Of a stretch of 6,240 bases of DNA, positions 1 to 6,146 are shown piece by piece (position 1 is the first letter of the stretch; the number at the start of each line of letters is the position of its first letter). Below the pieces are notes generated by a model, which made no database searches, was not told the origin of the DNA, and worked only from the letters and a program-made list of their open reading frames with translations. The position numbers and the translations under genes were made by a program. This DNA is from Solirubrobacterales bacterium (GTDB taxonomy: Bacteria; Actinomycetota; Thermoleophilia; Solirubrobacterales; Solirubrobacteraceae): NCBI GenBank assembly GCA_025963955.1, contig JAOPZU010000049.1, forward strand, positions 1 to 6,240. The letters are read 5' to 3'.

Positions 1-923
1 ATCCGCTCGAGCGTGCCGGCGTCCGGCTCCGGCCGTCCGGCCCGCCCGGCGACGGACACGGAGCCGACCGCCCGCGGACCCGAGCGCAGCGGCACCGCGG
101 CCCACCACCGCAGACCGAGCGCGAGCAGCTCCTCCGCGCGCCGGGCGTCGGGCGAGACCGCGAGCGCCCACTCCCGGTCCACGCTCACGATCTGCGTGCG
201 CCCGCTGACCGCGGCCTGGCGGGAGGGCGAGACGACGGCGTTCACCGGGAAGTCCATGACCCAGGCGGTCGCCGCCGCGTCGACGGAGCCGTCCGGGCGC
301 GCCACGCGGGCGCTCAGGCGCCGCGCGGTCCCGTCCGCCTCCAGCAGGCTGACGCTGCACAGGTCCGCCATCCGCGGGACGAGCAGGTCCACGAGCGCCG
401 CGATGTCCGCGCCGGCGAAGCCCTCCCCCGCCCCCATCTCCGACAGCGCGGCGAGCACTCCGTGCAGCGGGTCCGCCGCCTCGGCGGGCTGCTCCGGCGC
501 CACGAAGCCGGGCGCGGCGAAGACCATACGGACCTCGGTGCCGGTGCCGCCGGGGCCCTCGCCCAGGTCGACGGTGGCGCACAGCTTCCCGATCATCGGG
601 ACGCCCATGCCGAGCCCGGGCGAGTCGGGTCGCGGGCCCATGCCGCACCCGTCGTCGGTGACGCGGACCTCGAGCGTGTCCCGGCCGGTGACGGCCTCGA
701 CGGCGACGGTTCCGGGCTCGCGGTCGATGAAGGCGTGCATCACGGCGTTCGTCACCGCCTCACTCACGGCCAGGCGGACGGCGGCCAGGTGCTCGTCGTC
801 CATGCCGCGGGCCCGCACCCACTCGGCGAGCTCGCCGCGCAGCCGGGGGACCGAGCGCGCGACCGCCGGCAGGCGACGGTGGAACCGCACGGTCTCTTCC
901 GGGTGGGCGACGTCGTTGCTCAT
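1..923 (-). CDS. RsbW-type HATPase with GAF-like region, regulatory protein (partial, C-terminus off left edge)
   Basis: The reading frame opens with ATG at 923-921 and stays open for 307 codons to the window edge. Residues about 10-138 form a GHKL/HATPase domain of the anti-sigma-factor kinase (RsbW/SpoIIAB) type. The N box is AVSEAVTNAVMHAF (E55, N59, H63), the G1 box is DDGCG (D90, G92, G94), and a glycine-rich lid GLGMG (103-107) is followed by GTGTEV near 126-131. After a linker, residues about 160-307 resemble a GAF sensor domain of the kind found in actinobacterial SpoIIE-type regulators (DLCSVSLLEADG segment). The family binds ATP and usually phosphorylates or sequesters a sigma-factor/anti-anti-sigma partner in the cytoplasm. 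What follows the GAF region, for example a PP2C/SpoIIE phosphatase, is off the window, so kinase versus bifunctional switch cannot be decided. The start fits the usual short N-terminus of the domain, but no strong ribosome-binding site precedes it. Confidence 0.85.
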   Translation of the reverse strand, partial: MSNDVAHPEETVRFHRRLPAVARSVPRLRGELAEWVRARGMDDEHLAAVRLAVSEAVTNAVMHAFIDREPGTVAVEAVTGRDTLEVRVTDDGCGMGPRPDSPGLGMGVPMIGKLCATVDLGEGPGGTGTEVRMVFAAPGFVAPEQPAEAADPLHGVLAALSEMGAGEGFAGADIAALVDLLVPRMADLCSVSLLEADGTARRLSARVARPDGSVDAAATAWVMDFPVNAVVSPSRQAAVSGRTQIVSVDREWALAVSPDARRAEELLALGLRWWAAVPLRSGPRAVGSVSVAGRAGRPEPDAGTLER

Positions 924-960
924 GCGCGGGTCCAGGTCGGACGGTGACGCGGGGGTCCGC

Positions 961-966
961 AGACTA
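961..966 (-). promoter_or_regulatory. Possible -10 element for the HATPase/GAF gene
   Basis: On the minus strand this reads TAGTCT, matching TAnnnT, and lies 37 nt upstream of the ATG at 923, giving a leader of about 30 nt. There is no recognisable -35 hexamer 16-18 bp further upstream. It is one of the few AT-containing stretches in the 157-bp divergent gap 924-1080, which otherwise holds only GC-rich sequence. A chance match is quite possible. Confidence 0.22.
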
Positions 967-1067
967 ACGGCGCGGCCCGGGCCGGAGCGCCTCCTCGCGC
1001 GCCCGGTGTGCGCACGGGAGCGCCCGGGACGCGCGAACCCCGCGCGGCCGTCGCGCCGCCGCGTCAC

Positions 1068-1073
1068 TAGGTT
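1068..1073 (+). promoter_or_regulatory. Possible -10 element for a leaderless transcript of the MBL-fold gene
   Basis: TAGGTT matches TAnnnT and ends 7 nt before the ATG at 1081, which would put the transcription start at or next to the first base of the start codon. No good Shine-Dalgarno sequence lies before this ATG (only AGG at 1069-1071), as expected for a leaderless gene. No -35 consensus is visible at 1045-1050. The same geometry recurs before the YdeP-like gene at 4318. Confidence 0.35.
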
Positions 1074-1080
1074 GCCGGTC

Positions 1081-2067
1081 ATGCTCGACGTCGCCGAGGC
1101 CGCAGGGATCCACCGCATCGTCGTCCCCACGCCCTTCGGGGTCGGCGACGTCAACTGCTACCTCATCGAGGACGACCCGCTGACGCTCGTGGACTGCGGG
1201 CCGAACTCGGCCACGTCGCTGCTCGCGCTCGAGGCCGGGCTCGCGGCGCGCGGGCACCGCCTCGAGGACGTCGGGCTGCTCGTCGTCACCCACCAGCACA
1301 TCGACCACATGGGGCTCGCGCACGTCTTCGCCACCCGCGGCCACGCGCAGATCGCCTGCCTGGACGACCTCGTCCCGATCCTCGCCGACTGGGACACCCA
1401 CGCGGTGGACGACGACGACGACGCGCTGCTGGTCATGCGCCGCCACGGCGTGGAGGAGCACGTCGCGGTCGCGCTGCGCGCGGTCGCCGACATCGTGCGG
1501 GGCTGGGGGGCGTCCTCGCGCGTGGACCGCGGGCTGACGCCGGGCTCGACGCTCGCGCTGGCCGGGCGCGAGCTCGAGATCCTCTTCCGCCCCGGGCACT
1601 CGCCGTCGGACATCGTGCTCGTCGACCACGCGCACCGGATCGCGCTCGGCGGCGACCACCTGCTGGCCGGCATCTCCTCCAACGCCGTCCTCTCGCGGCC
1701 GCTCACGCCGGACTGGGACGGCCGGCGCCCGACGCCGCTGCTGGCCTATCGCGACTCGCTGCAGAAGACCGCCGACCTCGACGTCGACGTCATCCTCGGC
1801 GGGCACGGCGTCCCCGTCACGGGCCACCGGGCACTGGTCGCCGACCGCCTGGCCGACCAGGACCGGCGTGCCGCCTCCCTGCTCAAGCGGCTGGCGGACG
1901 GGCCGCGTACCGCCCACGAGATCGCCACGTCGATCTGGGGGACCGTCGCGGTGACGCAGGTCTTCCTCACGCTCAGCGAGGTCCTCGGCCACCTGGACCT
2001 GCTCATCAGCCGCGGTCAGGTCACGGAGGACCGCAGCGCGGAGGTCATCCGCTTCGCGCGAGCCTGA
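1081..2067 (+). CDS. MBL-fold metallo-hydrolase with C-terminal winged-helix-like region
   Basis: The 328-residue protein has a complete metallo-beta-lactamase fold signature. This comprises the early strand GVGDVNCYLIEDD (20-32), LVDCGP (36-41), the metal-binding THQHIDH motif (H71, H73, D75, H76), GHSPSD with H173, the bridging aspartate D192 in GGDH, and the last ligand H242 in ILGGHG. Residues about 260-328 look like the small helical/winged-helix tail of LACTB2-like or glyoxalase-II-like hydrolases (LLKRLADGPRTAHEIA). It is probably a cytoplasmic, two-metal (typically zinc) hydrolase; thioester, phosphodiester and lactone substrates occur in the family and none can be chosen here. The frame is open upstream to position 13, but that stretch is antisense to the HATPase gene. 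The ATG at 1081 sits just before the conserved fold, so it is preferred. The gene is divergent from the HATPase gene and overlaps the YdeP-like gene tail to tail by 23 bp. An acidic run D110-D114 lies in a loop. Confidence 0.9.
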   Translation: MLDVAEAAGIHRIVVPTPFGVGDVNCYLIEDDPLTLVDCGPNSATSLLALEAGLAARGHRLEDVGLLVVTHQHIDHMGLAHVFATRGHAQIACLDDLVPILADWDTHAVDDDDDALLVMRRHGVEEHVAVALRAVADIVRGWGASSRVDRGLTPGSTLALAGRELEILFRPGHSPSDIVLVDHAHRIALGGDHLLAGISSNAVLSRPLTPDWDGRRPTPLLAYRDSLQKTADLDVDVILGGHGVPVTGHRALVADRLADQDRRAASLLKRLADGPRTAHEIATSIWGTVAVTQVFLTLSEVLGHLDLLISRGQVTEDRSAEVIRFARA

Positions 2068-4318
2068 TCACGACCGACTTGGACGTCGGCGTGCCCGACT
2101 CCAGCGCGACGGAGTGCAGCGGGACCAGCGCGTTGGTCTCCGGGTAGTAGGCGGCGGCGCAGCCCCGCGGCGTGTCGTAGGCGACCGCGCGGAAGCGATC
2201 CGCCCGGCGAACGGTGCCGTCCCGGTCCGGCCGGCCGAGCAGGTCGACGGTCGTCCCCGGGGGAAGCCCGAGCTCCCGCAGGTCCTCGGGATGGACCAGG
2301 ACGACGCGCCGCCCGGCCTTGATCCCGCGGTAGCGGTCGTTGAGCCCGTAGATCGTCGTGTTGTACTGGTCGTGCGAGCGCAGGGTCTGGAGCAGCAGGT
2401 GCCCCGGCGGGACGTCGAGGACCTCTAGCGGGTTGGGGATCAGCTGCGCGCGGCCGTTCGGCGTGGCGAAGCTGCGCGAGTCCCGCGGCGGATGCGGCAG
2501 GACGAAGCCGTGCTCGATCCGGGCGTTGAAGTCCTCGAAGCCGTCGATGCCCGCGGCGACGAGCTCCCGGATGCGGTCGTAGTCCTCCGCGAGCGCGGCC
2601 CACTCCACGTTGCCGGTGCGCGCGCCGAGCGTCCGCTCCGCCAGGGCGCAGACGATCGCGACCTCGCTGCGCAGGTGCCTCGACGCGGGCTCCAGGCGCC
2701 CGCGGGAGGCGTGCACCGCGCTCATCGAGTCCTCGACGGTGACGCGCTGCTCGCCGCCGGCCTGCACGTCGCGCTCGGTCCGGCCGAGCGTCGGCAGCAG
2801 CAGCGCCGCCCGTCCCGGTGTGACGTGCGAGCGGTTCAGCTTCGTCGCGACGTGGACGGTCAGCTCGGCGCGGCCAAGGGCGGCCGCGGTGACGGCGGTG
2901 TCCGGCGCGGCCGAGAGGAAGTTGCCGCCCATCCCGAGGAAGACCTTCACGCGGCCGTCGCGGAGCGCCTCGATCGTCCCGACGACGTCGAGACCGTGCT
3001 CGCGCGGCAGCGGGTAGCCCAGGACGGGCTCCAGCCGGTCGAGGAACTCGGGCCTGGGCTTCTCGAAGATGCCCATCGTCCGGTCGCCCTGGACGTTGGA
3101 GTGCCCGCGCACGGGACACAGGCCGGCGCCCGGCCGGCCGATCATCCCGCGCAGCAGGAGCAGGTTGACGACTTCCCGGATCGTCGCGACCGAGTGCCGG
3201 TGCTGCGTCAGGCCCATCGCCCAGCAGATCACGGTCCGCTCGGACGCCATCACGAGCGCGGTCAGCTCGTCCACGACGTGGTCGTCCAGGCCGGTCGCCG
3301 CGCGCACGGCGTCCGGGTCCAGCGCGGCGGCCGCGGCGCGCACCGCGTCCAGCCCGTCGCAGTGCTCCCGCACGAAGTCGTGGTCCAGCGCGTCCGCCGC
3401 CAGCAGCCGCGCGTTCACCGCCGCGAAGAGCGCCAGGTCGCCGCCGACGCGGACCGGCACGTGCAGGTCCGCGATCTCCACGCCCCGTCCGAGCATCCCG
3501 CGCACCTTCTGGGGGTTGTCGAAGCGCGAGAGGCCGGCCTCCCGCAGCGGGTTGATCGCGATGACCTTCGCGCCCCGGTCCTTCGCGGCCTCCAGCGCCG
3601 ACAGCATCCGCGGGTGGTTGGTCCCGGGGTTCTGCCCCGCGACGAGGATGAGGTCGGCCATCTCGATGTCCTCGAGCGAGACCGAGCCCTTCCCGATGCC
3701 GATGCTCTGCTCGAGGGCCACGCCGCTCGACTCGTGGCACATGTTGGAGCAGTCGGGCAGGTTGTTCGTCCCGAGCGCCCGGACGAAGGCCTGGTAGACG
3801 AACGCCGCCTCGTTGCTCGTGCGGCCGCTCGTGTAGAACGCCGCCTCGTCGGGCGACGCGAGACCGTGCAGCGCGCCGGAGATCACCCCGAACGCGTCGT
3901 CCCAGCTCACGGGCGCGTAGTGGGTCGCCCCGGGCGCGAGGTACAGCGGCTCGGTCAGCCGGCCGCGCTTGCCGAGCCAGAAGTCGGACTGCTCCGCGAG
4001 CTCCGCCACCGACCACTGCGCGAAGAGCTCGGGCCCGGCGCGCAGCAGCGTCGCCTCCTCCGCCACGGCCTTCGCGCCGTTCTCGCAGAACTCCGCATGA
4101 TGGCGCCGGGCCGGGTCGGGCCACGCGCAGCCCATGCAGTCGAAGCCCTGGTCCTGGTTGACCATCCGCAGCGTTTGGACCGTCCGGCGCAGGCCCATCT
4201 CGCGGAGCCCGTGCCGCAGGGAGGAGAGGATGGCGGGCAGTCCCGCCGCGTGGTCGGCGGCCGGGCCGACGTGCAGCGCCGCGGCGGGCGGCTCCTTCGG
4301 GGGGCGACGCAGGGACAC
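2045..4318 (-). CDS. FdhF/YdeP-family molybdopterin oxidoreductase
   Basis: The 757-residue protein matches the length of E. coli YdeP (about 760) and shows the hallmarks of the formate-dehydrogenase-alpha-like YdeP group. Near the N-terminus, C61-x2-C64 (FDCMGCAWPDP) and C78 (EFCENGAK) occupy the place of the Fe-S cluster region, with three rather than four cysteines. The segment DCSNMCHESSG (189-199) parallels the Fdh stretch carrying the Mo-ligating Sec/Cys before His, so C194 is the likely Mo ligand. AGQNPGTNHPRM (227-238) and VICWAMGLTQHRHSV are typical cofactor-binding stretches. The last ~120 residues (LLLQTLRSHDQYNTTIYG onward) form the molybdopterin-dinucleotide-binding domain. No signal peptide or twin-arginine motif is seen, so it should be cytoplasmic. 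The start is GTG; it gives full family length and no upstream SD exists. E. coli YdeP is linked to acid resistance, but the substrate of the family is unknown. It lies 28 bp downstream of tetR in the same direction, so co-transcription is possible. Confidence 0.93.
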   Translation of the reverse strand: MSLRRPPKEPPAAALHVGPAADHAAGLPAILSSLRHGLREMGLRRTVQTLRMVNQDQGFDCMGCAWPDPARRHHAEFCENGAKAVAEEATLLRAGPELFAQWSVAELAEQSDFWLGKRGRLTEPLYLAPGATHYAPVSWDDAFGVISGALHGLASPDEAAFYTSGRTSNEAAFVYQAFVRALGTNNLPDCSNMCHESSGVALEQSIGIGKGSVSLEDIEMADLILVAGQNPGTNHPRMLSALEAAKDRGAKVIAINPLREAGLSRFDNPQKVRGMLGRGVEIADLHVPVRVGGDLALFAAVNARLLAADALDHDFVREHCDGLDAVRAAAAALDPDAVRAATGLDDHVVDELTALVMASERTVICWAMGLTQHRHSVATIREVVNLLLLRGMIGRPGAGLCPVRGHSNVQGDRTMGIFEKPRPEFLDRLEPVLGYPLPREHGLDVVGTIEALRDGRVKVFLGMGGNFLSAAPDTAVTAAALGRAELTVHVATKLNRSHVTPGRAALLLPTLGRTERDVQAGGEQRVTVEDSMSAVHASRGRLEPASRHLRSEVAIVCALAERTLGARTGNVEWAALAEDYDRIRELVAAGIDGFEDFNARIEHGFVLPHPPRDSRSFATPNGRAQLIPNPLEVLDVPPGHLLLQTLRSHDQYNTTIYGLNDRYRGIKAGRRVVLVHPEDLRELGLPPGTTVDLLGRPDRDGTVRRADRFRAVAYDTPRGCAAAYYPETNALVPLHSVALESGTPTSKSVVIRLARSG

Positions 4319-4325
4319 CGTCGGG

Positions 4326-4331
4326 ACGGTA
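4326..4331 (-). promoter_or_regulatory. Possible -10 element for a leaderless transcript of the YdeP-like gene
   Basis: On the minus strand this reads TACCGT (TAnnnT) and is followed by exactly 7 nt and then the GTG start at 4318. The 28-bp gap after the tetR stop has no Shine-Dalgarno sequence for the GTG. The geometry is that of a leaderless promoter, allowing expression independent of tetR read-through. The -35 would fall inside the tetR 3' end and is not recognisable. Confidence 0.38.
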
Positions 4332-4346
4332 GCGCCGGGGCGGGAC

Positions 4347-4952
4347 TCAGGCGGGCAGGAGCCGGGCGACCAGCTCGGCGTAGCCCGTGCGCAGCTGCGC
4401 GAGCGACATGCCGCGGACCACGTGCTGGTCGTGCACGACGCGGGCGCTCAGCGGCGCCAGCAGCACGTCGGCCAGGTAGTCGGCGTCGGCGTCGGGGCGG
4501 GCGTGCTGCACCAGGTGGCGCACGTGCATCCGGTGCACCCCGTGCGGCGCCGAGCGCAGGGCGTCCGCGCCGGAGAGCTCGGCCTCCAGCAGGATGTCCA
4601 GGTGCTCGGCCAGGCGCGTGTACATCGCCTCGCCGAAGGCGACCAGGCGCGCGGCGGGCGGGGCGCCGGGCCCGAGCGGCGGCTCCCCGCGGATGAGCGA
4701 CTCCTGCAGCTCGACCTCGGAGGCGTCGAGCACCGCGAGCGCGAGCGACGCGCGGTCCCCGAAGCGCCGGAAGACCGTGCCCTTGCCCACGCCGGCCTCC
4801 GCCGCGATGGCGTCCATGGAGGTACAGGACACCCCGCGATCCGCGAACAGCCGGGTCGCCGCGTCGAGGATGCGCTGGCGGTTGGCCGTCGCGTCGGCGC
4901 GTTCCTTCGGCTGCGTCGTGGGGAGGACAGGGAGTTCCACTGCCTGGATCAT
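4347..4952 (-). CDS. TetR/AcrR-family transcriptional regulator
   Basis: The 201-residue protein has normal length for the family. Residues about 23-70 form the TetR DNA-binding domain: helix 1 is RQRILDAATRLFADRG, followed by the helix-turn-helix TSMDAIAAEAGVGKGTVFRRF (44-64) and GDRASL. The remaining ~130 residues are a helical ligand-binding/dimerisation domain too divergent to suggest a ligand. The ATG at 4952 has no good SD; an in-frame GTG at codon 5 is an alternative that would not change the domain. The gene is divergent from the yceI-reductase operon, and two copies of a 14-bp palindrome lie in the shared intergenic region. Operator 1 begins 21 bp upstream of this ATG, so self-repression together with control of the divergent operon is the natural reading (inference). 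The YdeP-like gene follows 28 bp downstream on the same strand. Confidence 0.93.
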   Translation of the reverse strand: MIQAVELPVLPTTQPKERADATANRQRILDAATRLFADRGVSCTSMDAIAAEAGVGKGTVFRRFGDRASLALAVLDASEVELQESLIRGEPPLGPGAPPAARLVAFGEAMYTRLAEHLDILLEAELSGADALRSAPHGVHRMHVRHLVQHARPDADADYLADVLLAPLSARVVHDQHVVRGMSLAQLRTGYAELVARLLPA

Positions 4953-4960
4953 AGCCGACG

Positions 4961-4967
4961 ACGGACC
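4961..4967 (+). repeat. Extra operator half-site ACGGACC
   Basis: ACGGACC here is an exact copy of the left arm of operators 1 and 2 (the others start at 4972 and 5015). It lies 11 bp, one helical turn, before the copy in operator 1. No matching right arm follows it, so at most it is a half-site that could support a second TetR dimer. It lies 9 bp upstream of the tetR ATG. Confidence 0.4.
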
Positions 4968-4972
4968 CGTAA

Positions 4973-4986
4973 CGGACCGCGGTCCG
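4973..4986. promoter_or_regulatory. Putative TetR operator 1
   Basis: CGGACCGCGGTCCG is a perfect 14-bp palindrome. Its flanks extend the partial symmetry (AACGGACC on the left, GGTCCGGTT on the right, one base offset). It covers the position where the -35 of the yceI promoter would lie and begins 21 bp upstream of the tetR start. Binding by the adjacent TetR protein is inferred from position, symmetry and the second copy. Confidence 0.72.
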
Positions 4987-4990
4987 GTTG

Positions 4991-4999
4991 TGCTACATT
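4991..4999 (+). promoter_or_regulatory. Extended -10 promoter for the yceI-FMN reductase operon
   Basis: TGCTACATT carries the TGn extension and a TACATT hexamer. This is the most AT-rich point of the tetR/yceI intergenic region. Transcription would start near 5006, giving a leader of about 55 nt before the ATG at 5061. No good -35 is visible (17-bp spacing gives AACGGA, inside operator 1). The element lies between the two operators, so bound repressor would cover both sides of it. Confidence 0.55.
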
Positions 5000-5015
5000 C
5001 GATCCACGCACCAAA

Positions 5016-5029
5016 CGGACCACGGTCCG
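5016..5029. promoter_or_regulatory. Putative TetR operator 2
   Basis: CGGACCACGGTCCG repeats operator 1 with a single change in the central pair, keeping the CGGACC-N2-GGTCCG arms intact. Its centre is 43 bp from that of operator 1, close to four helical turns, placing both on one face. It would lie about +10 to +23 of the predicted yceI transcript, where a bound repressor would block initiation or early elongation. Confidence 0.7.
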
Positions 5030-5046
5030 CTCTCCCCCATCACCCC

Positions 5047-5053
5047 GAAGGAG
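5047..5053 (+). promoter_or_regulatory. Ribosome-binding site of the YceI-family gene
   Basis: GAAGGAG ends 7 nt before the ATG at 5061. It is the only strong Shine-Dalgarno sequence in the window, and it fixes this start. It suggests high translation of the operon once derepressed, in contrast to the other genes, which lack such a site. Confidence 0.85.
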
Positions 5054-5060
5054 CACCACC

Positions 5061-5591
5061 ATGAGCAGCACCGACACCACGAACGACCGTCTCGCCGGCA
5101 CCTGGAACTTCGCCCCGGTCCACTCGACCGCCGCGTTCGCCGTCAAGTACCTCGTCGCCCAGTTCAAGAGCAACTTCGAGGACTTCTCGGCCGAGCTCGT
5201 CGACGGCAAGCTGTCGGGCGCGGTGAAGGTCGCGTCGATCAACGTCAAGGACGAGAACTTCCACGCGCACCTCCAGGCGCCGGACTTCTTCGACGCCGAG
5301 AACCACCCGGAGATCACCTTCTCCTCCTCGTCCATCGCGATCGACGGCGACACCGCCACGATCGAGGGCGAGCTCACGATCAAGGGCGTCACCAAGCCGC
5401 TGTCCGCCACCGGCAGCGTCAACGGCCCGACCGAGGACTTCATGGGCAACACCCGCCTCGGCTTCACGTTCGAGACCGTCATCGACCGCGCGGCCTTCGG
5501 CGTGGACTGGAACGCGGACCTGCCCAAGGGCGGCAAGGCGCTGTCCAACGACGTGACGCTGTCCGTCGAGCTCGAGTTCCACAAGGGCTGA
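5061..5591 (+). CDS. YceI-family protein, cytoplasmic form
   Basis: The 176-residue protein is a full-length YceI domain, an extended lipocalin-like beta-barrel that in characterised members binds isoprenoid or polyprenyl lipids such as quinones. Visible landmarks are the opening GTWNFAPVHSTAAFAVKY (13-30, with H21-S22), FKSNFEDFSAEL, the FDAENHPEITFSSSS stretch (about 77-91), LTIKGVTKPL, and the end FGVDWNADLPKGGKALSNDV followed by SVELEF. No signal peptide is present; the protein begins with a polar MSSTDTTNDR segment, so it should be cytoplasmic, unlike periplasmic E. coli YceI. A strong GAAGGAG site precedes it. It is the first gene of a two-gene operon with the FMN reductase 6 bp downstream. 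Its promoter region carries two putative TetR operators. Its natural ligand in this organism is unknown; a quinone or lipid carrier role is inferred from the family. Confidence 0.93.
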   Translation: MSSTDTTNDRLAGTWNFAPVHSTAAFAVKYLVAQFKSNFEDFSAELVDGKLSGAVKVASINVKDENFHAHLQAPDFFDAENHPEITFSSSSIAIDGDTATIEGELTIKGVTKPLSATGSVNGPTEDFMGNTRLGFTFETVIDRAAFGVDWNADLPKGGKALSNDVTLSVELEFHKG

Positions 5592-5597
5592 TCGGTC

Positions 5598-6146
5598 ATG
5601 CGGATCCTGGCCATCTCGGGCTCGTTGCGCCGGGACTCGCACAACACGGCGCTCCTGCGGGCGGCGGCAGAGATGCTGCCCGCGGGCGTCGAGTTGACGA
5701 TCCACGACGGGCTACGGGACATCCCGCCGTACGACGACGACGAGCTCGCGACCCCCGCCGACGCGGTGGTGCGGCTTCGTGAGGAGATCGCGGCCGCCGA
5801 CGGCGTCCTCATCTCGACTCCCGAGTACAACAGCTCGATCCCGGGCCAGCTGAAGAACGCGCTGGACTGGATGTCGCGCCCGCTCGCCACCAGCCCGCTG
5901 AAGGGCAAGCCCGCCGCGGTGATCGGCGCGTCGACCGGCATGTTCGGCGCCGTCTGGGCGCAGGCCGAGACGCGCAAGGTGCTGAAGGCGATCGGCGCCC
6001 GGGTCTCCGAGGAGGAGCTCCCGGTCCCGACCGCGGACGAGCTCTTCGACGCTGAGGGGAAGCTCACCGACGCGGACCTCGAGCAGCAGCTCGTCACCGT
6101 GATCGAGCAGCTCACGGACGCCATCCGCGAGCGCGCGGCGGCGTAG
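5598..6146 (+). CDS. NAD(P)H-dependent FMN reductase (flavodoxin-like fold)
   Basis: The 182-residue protein has the standard length and motifs of the NADPH-dependent FMN reductase family (chromate, azo-dye and quinone reductases such as ChrR/YieF-like proteins). Residues 7-16 (SGSLRRDSHN) form the phosphate-binding loop for FMN. IPPYDDD (42-48) follows the second strand. TPEYNSSIPGQLKNALDW (74-91) is the family's signature FMN/substrate loop, and GASTGMFGAVWAQAETR (110-126) is the second flavin loop. The enzyme would be cytoplasmic and reduce FMN, quinones or related electrophiles with NAD(P)H. The ATG lies 6 bp after the yceI stop; AAGGG at 5583-5587, inside the yceI end, may serve as its ribosome-binding site, so coupled translation is likely. 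Being in the operon with YceI and under the same predicted TetR operators suggests a shared redox or quinone-related job (inference). Confidence 0.93.
   Translation: MRILAISGSLRRDSHNTALLRAAAEMLPAGVELTIHDGLRDIPPYDDDELATPADAVVRLREEIAAADGVLISTPEYNSSIPGQLKNALDWMSRPLATSPLKGKPAAVIGASTGMFGAVWAQAETRKVLKAIGARVSEEELPVPTADELFDAEGKLTDADLEQQLVTVIEQLTDAIRERAAA

Noticed and set aside
974..1015. Palindromes GGCCCGGGCC (974-983) and GTGCGCAC (1008-1015) in the divergent gap
   Set aside because: They are short, GC-only or nearly so, single-copy, and not placed relative to any clear promoter, so chance occurrence is likely at this base composition.
13..1080. Possible N-terminal extension of the MBL-fold protein upstream of 1081
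   Set aside because: This stretch is Ser/Arg/Thr-rich, antisense to the HATPase/GAF gene, and has no domain. The conserved MBL fold begins just after the ATG at 1081.
1411..1430. GAC-rich tract encoding five aspartates in the MBL-fold protein
   Set aside because: It is a short coding run in an apparent loop, too short to be a meaningful tandem repeat, and the reading frame is intact on both sides.
2016..4124. Long minus-strand frame overlapping the YdeP-like gene in another phase
   Set aside because: The product is an Arg/Ala/Gly-rich shadow, whereas the 2045-4318 frame shows full-length family motifs.
2492..4696. Very long open frame on the plus strand antisense to the YdeP-like and tetR genes
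   Set aside because: The translation is low-complexity Arg/Gly/Ala/Val-rich with no recognisable domain, and it spans two well-supported genes. Long antisense frames are expected in GC-rich DNA.
4949..6124. Long minus-strand frame antisense to the YceI and FMN reductase genes
   Set aside because: It is a Ser/Ala-rich low-complexity translation with no motif, while both plus-strand genes are unambiguous and the operator region lies within it.
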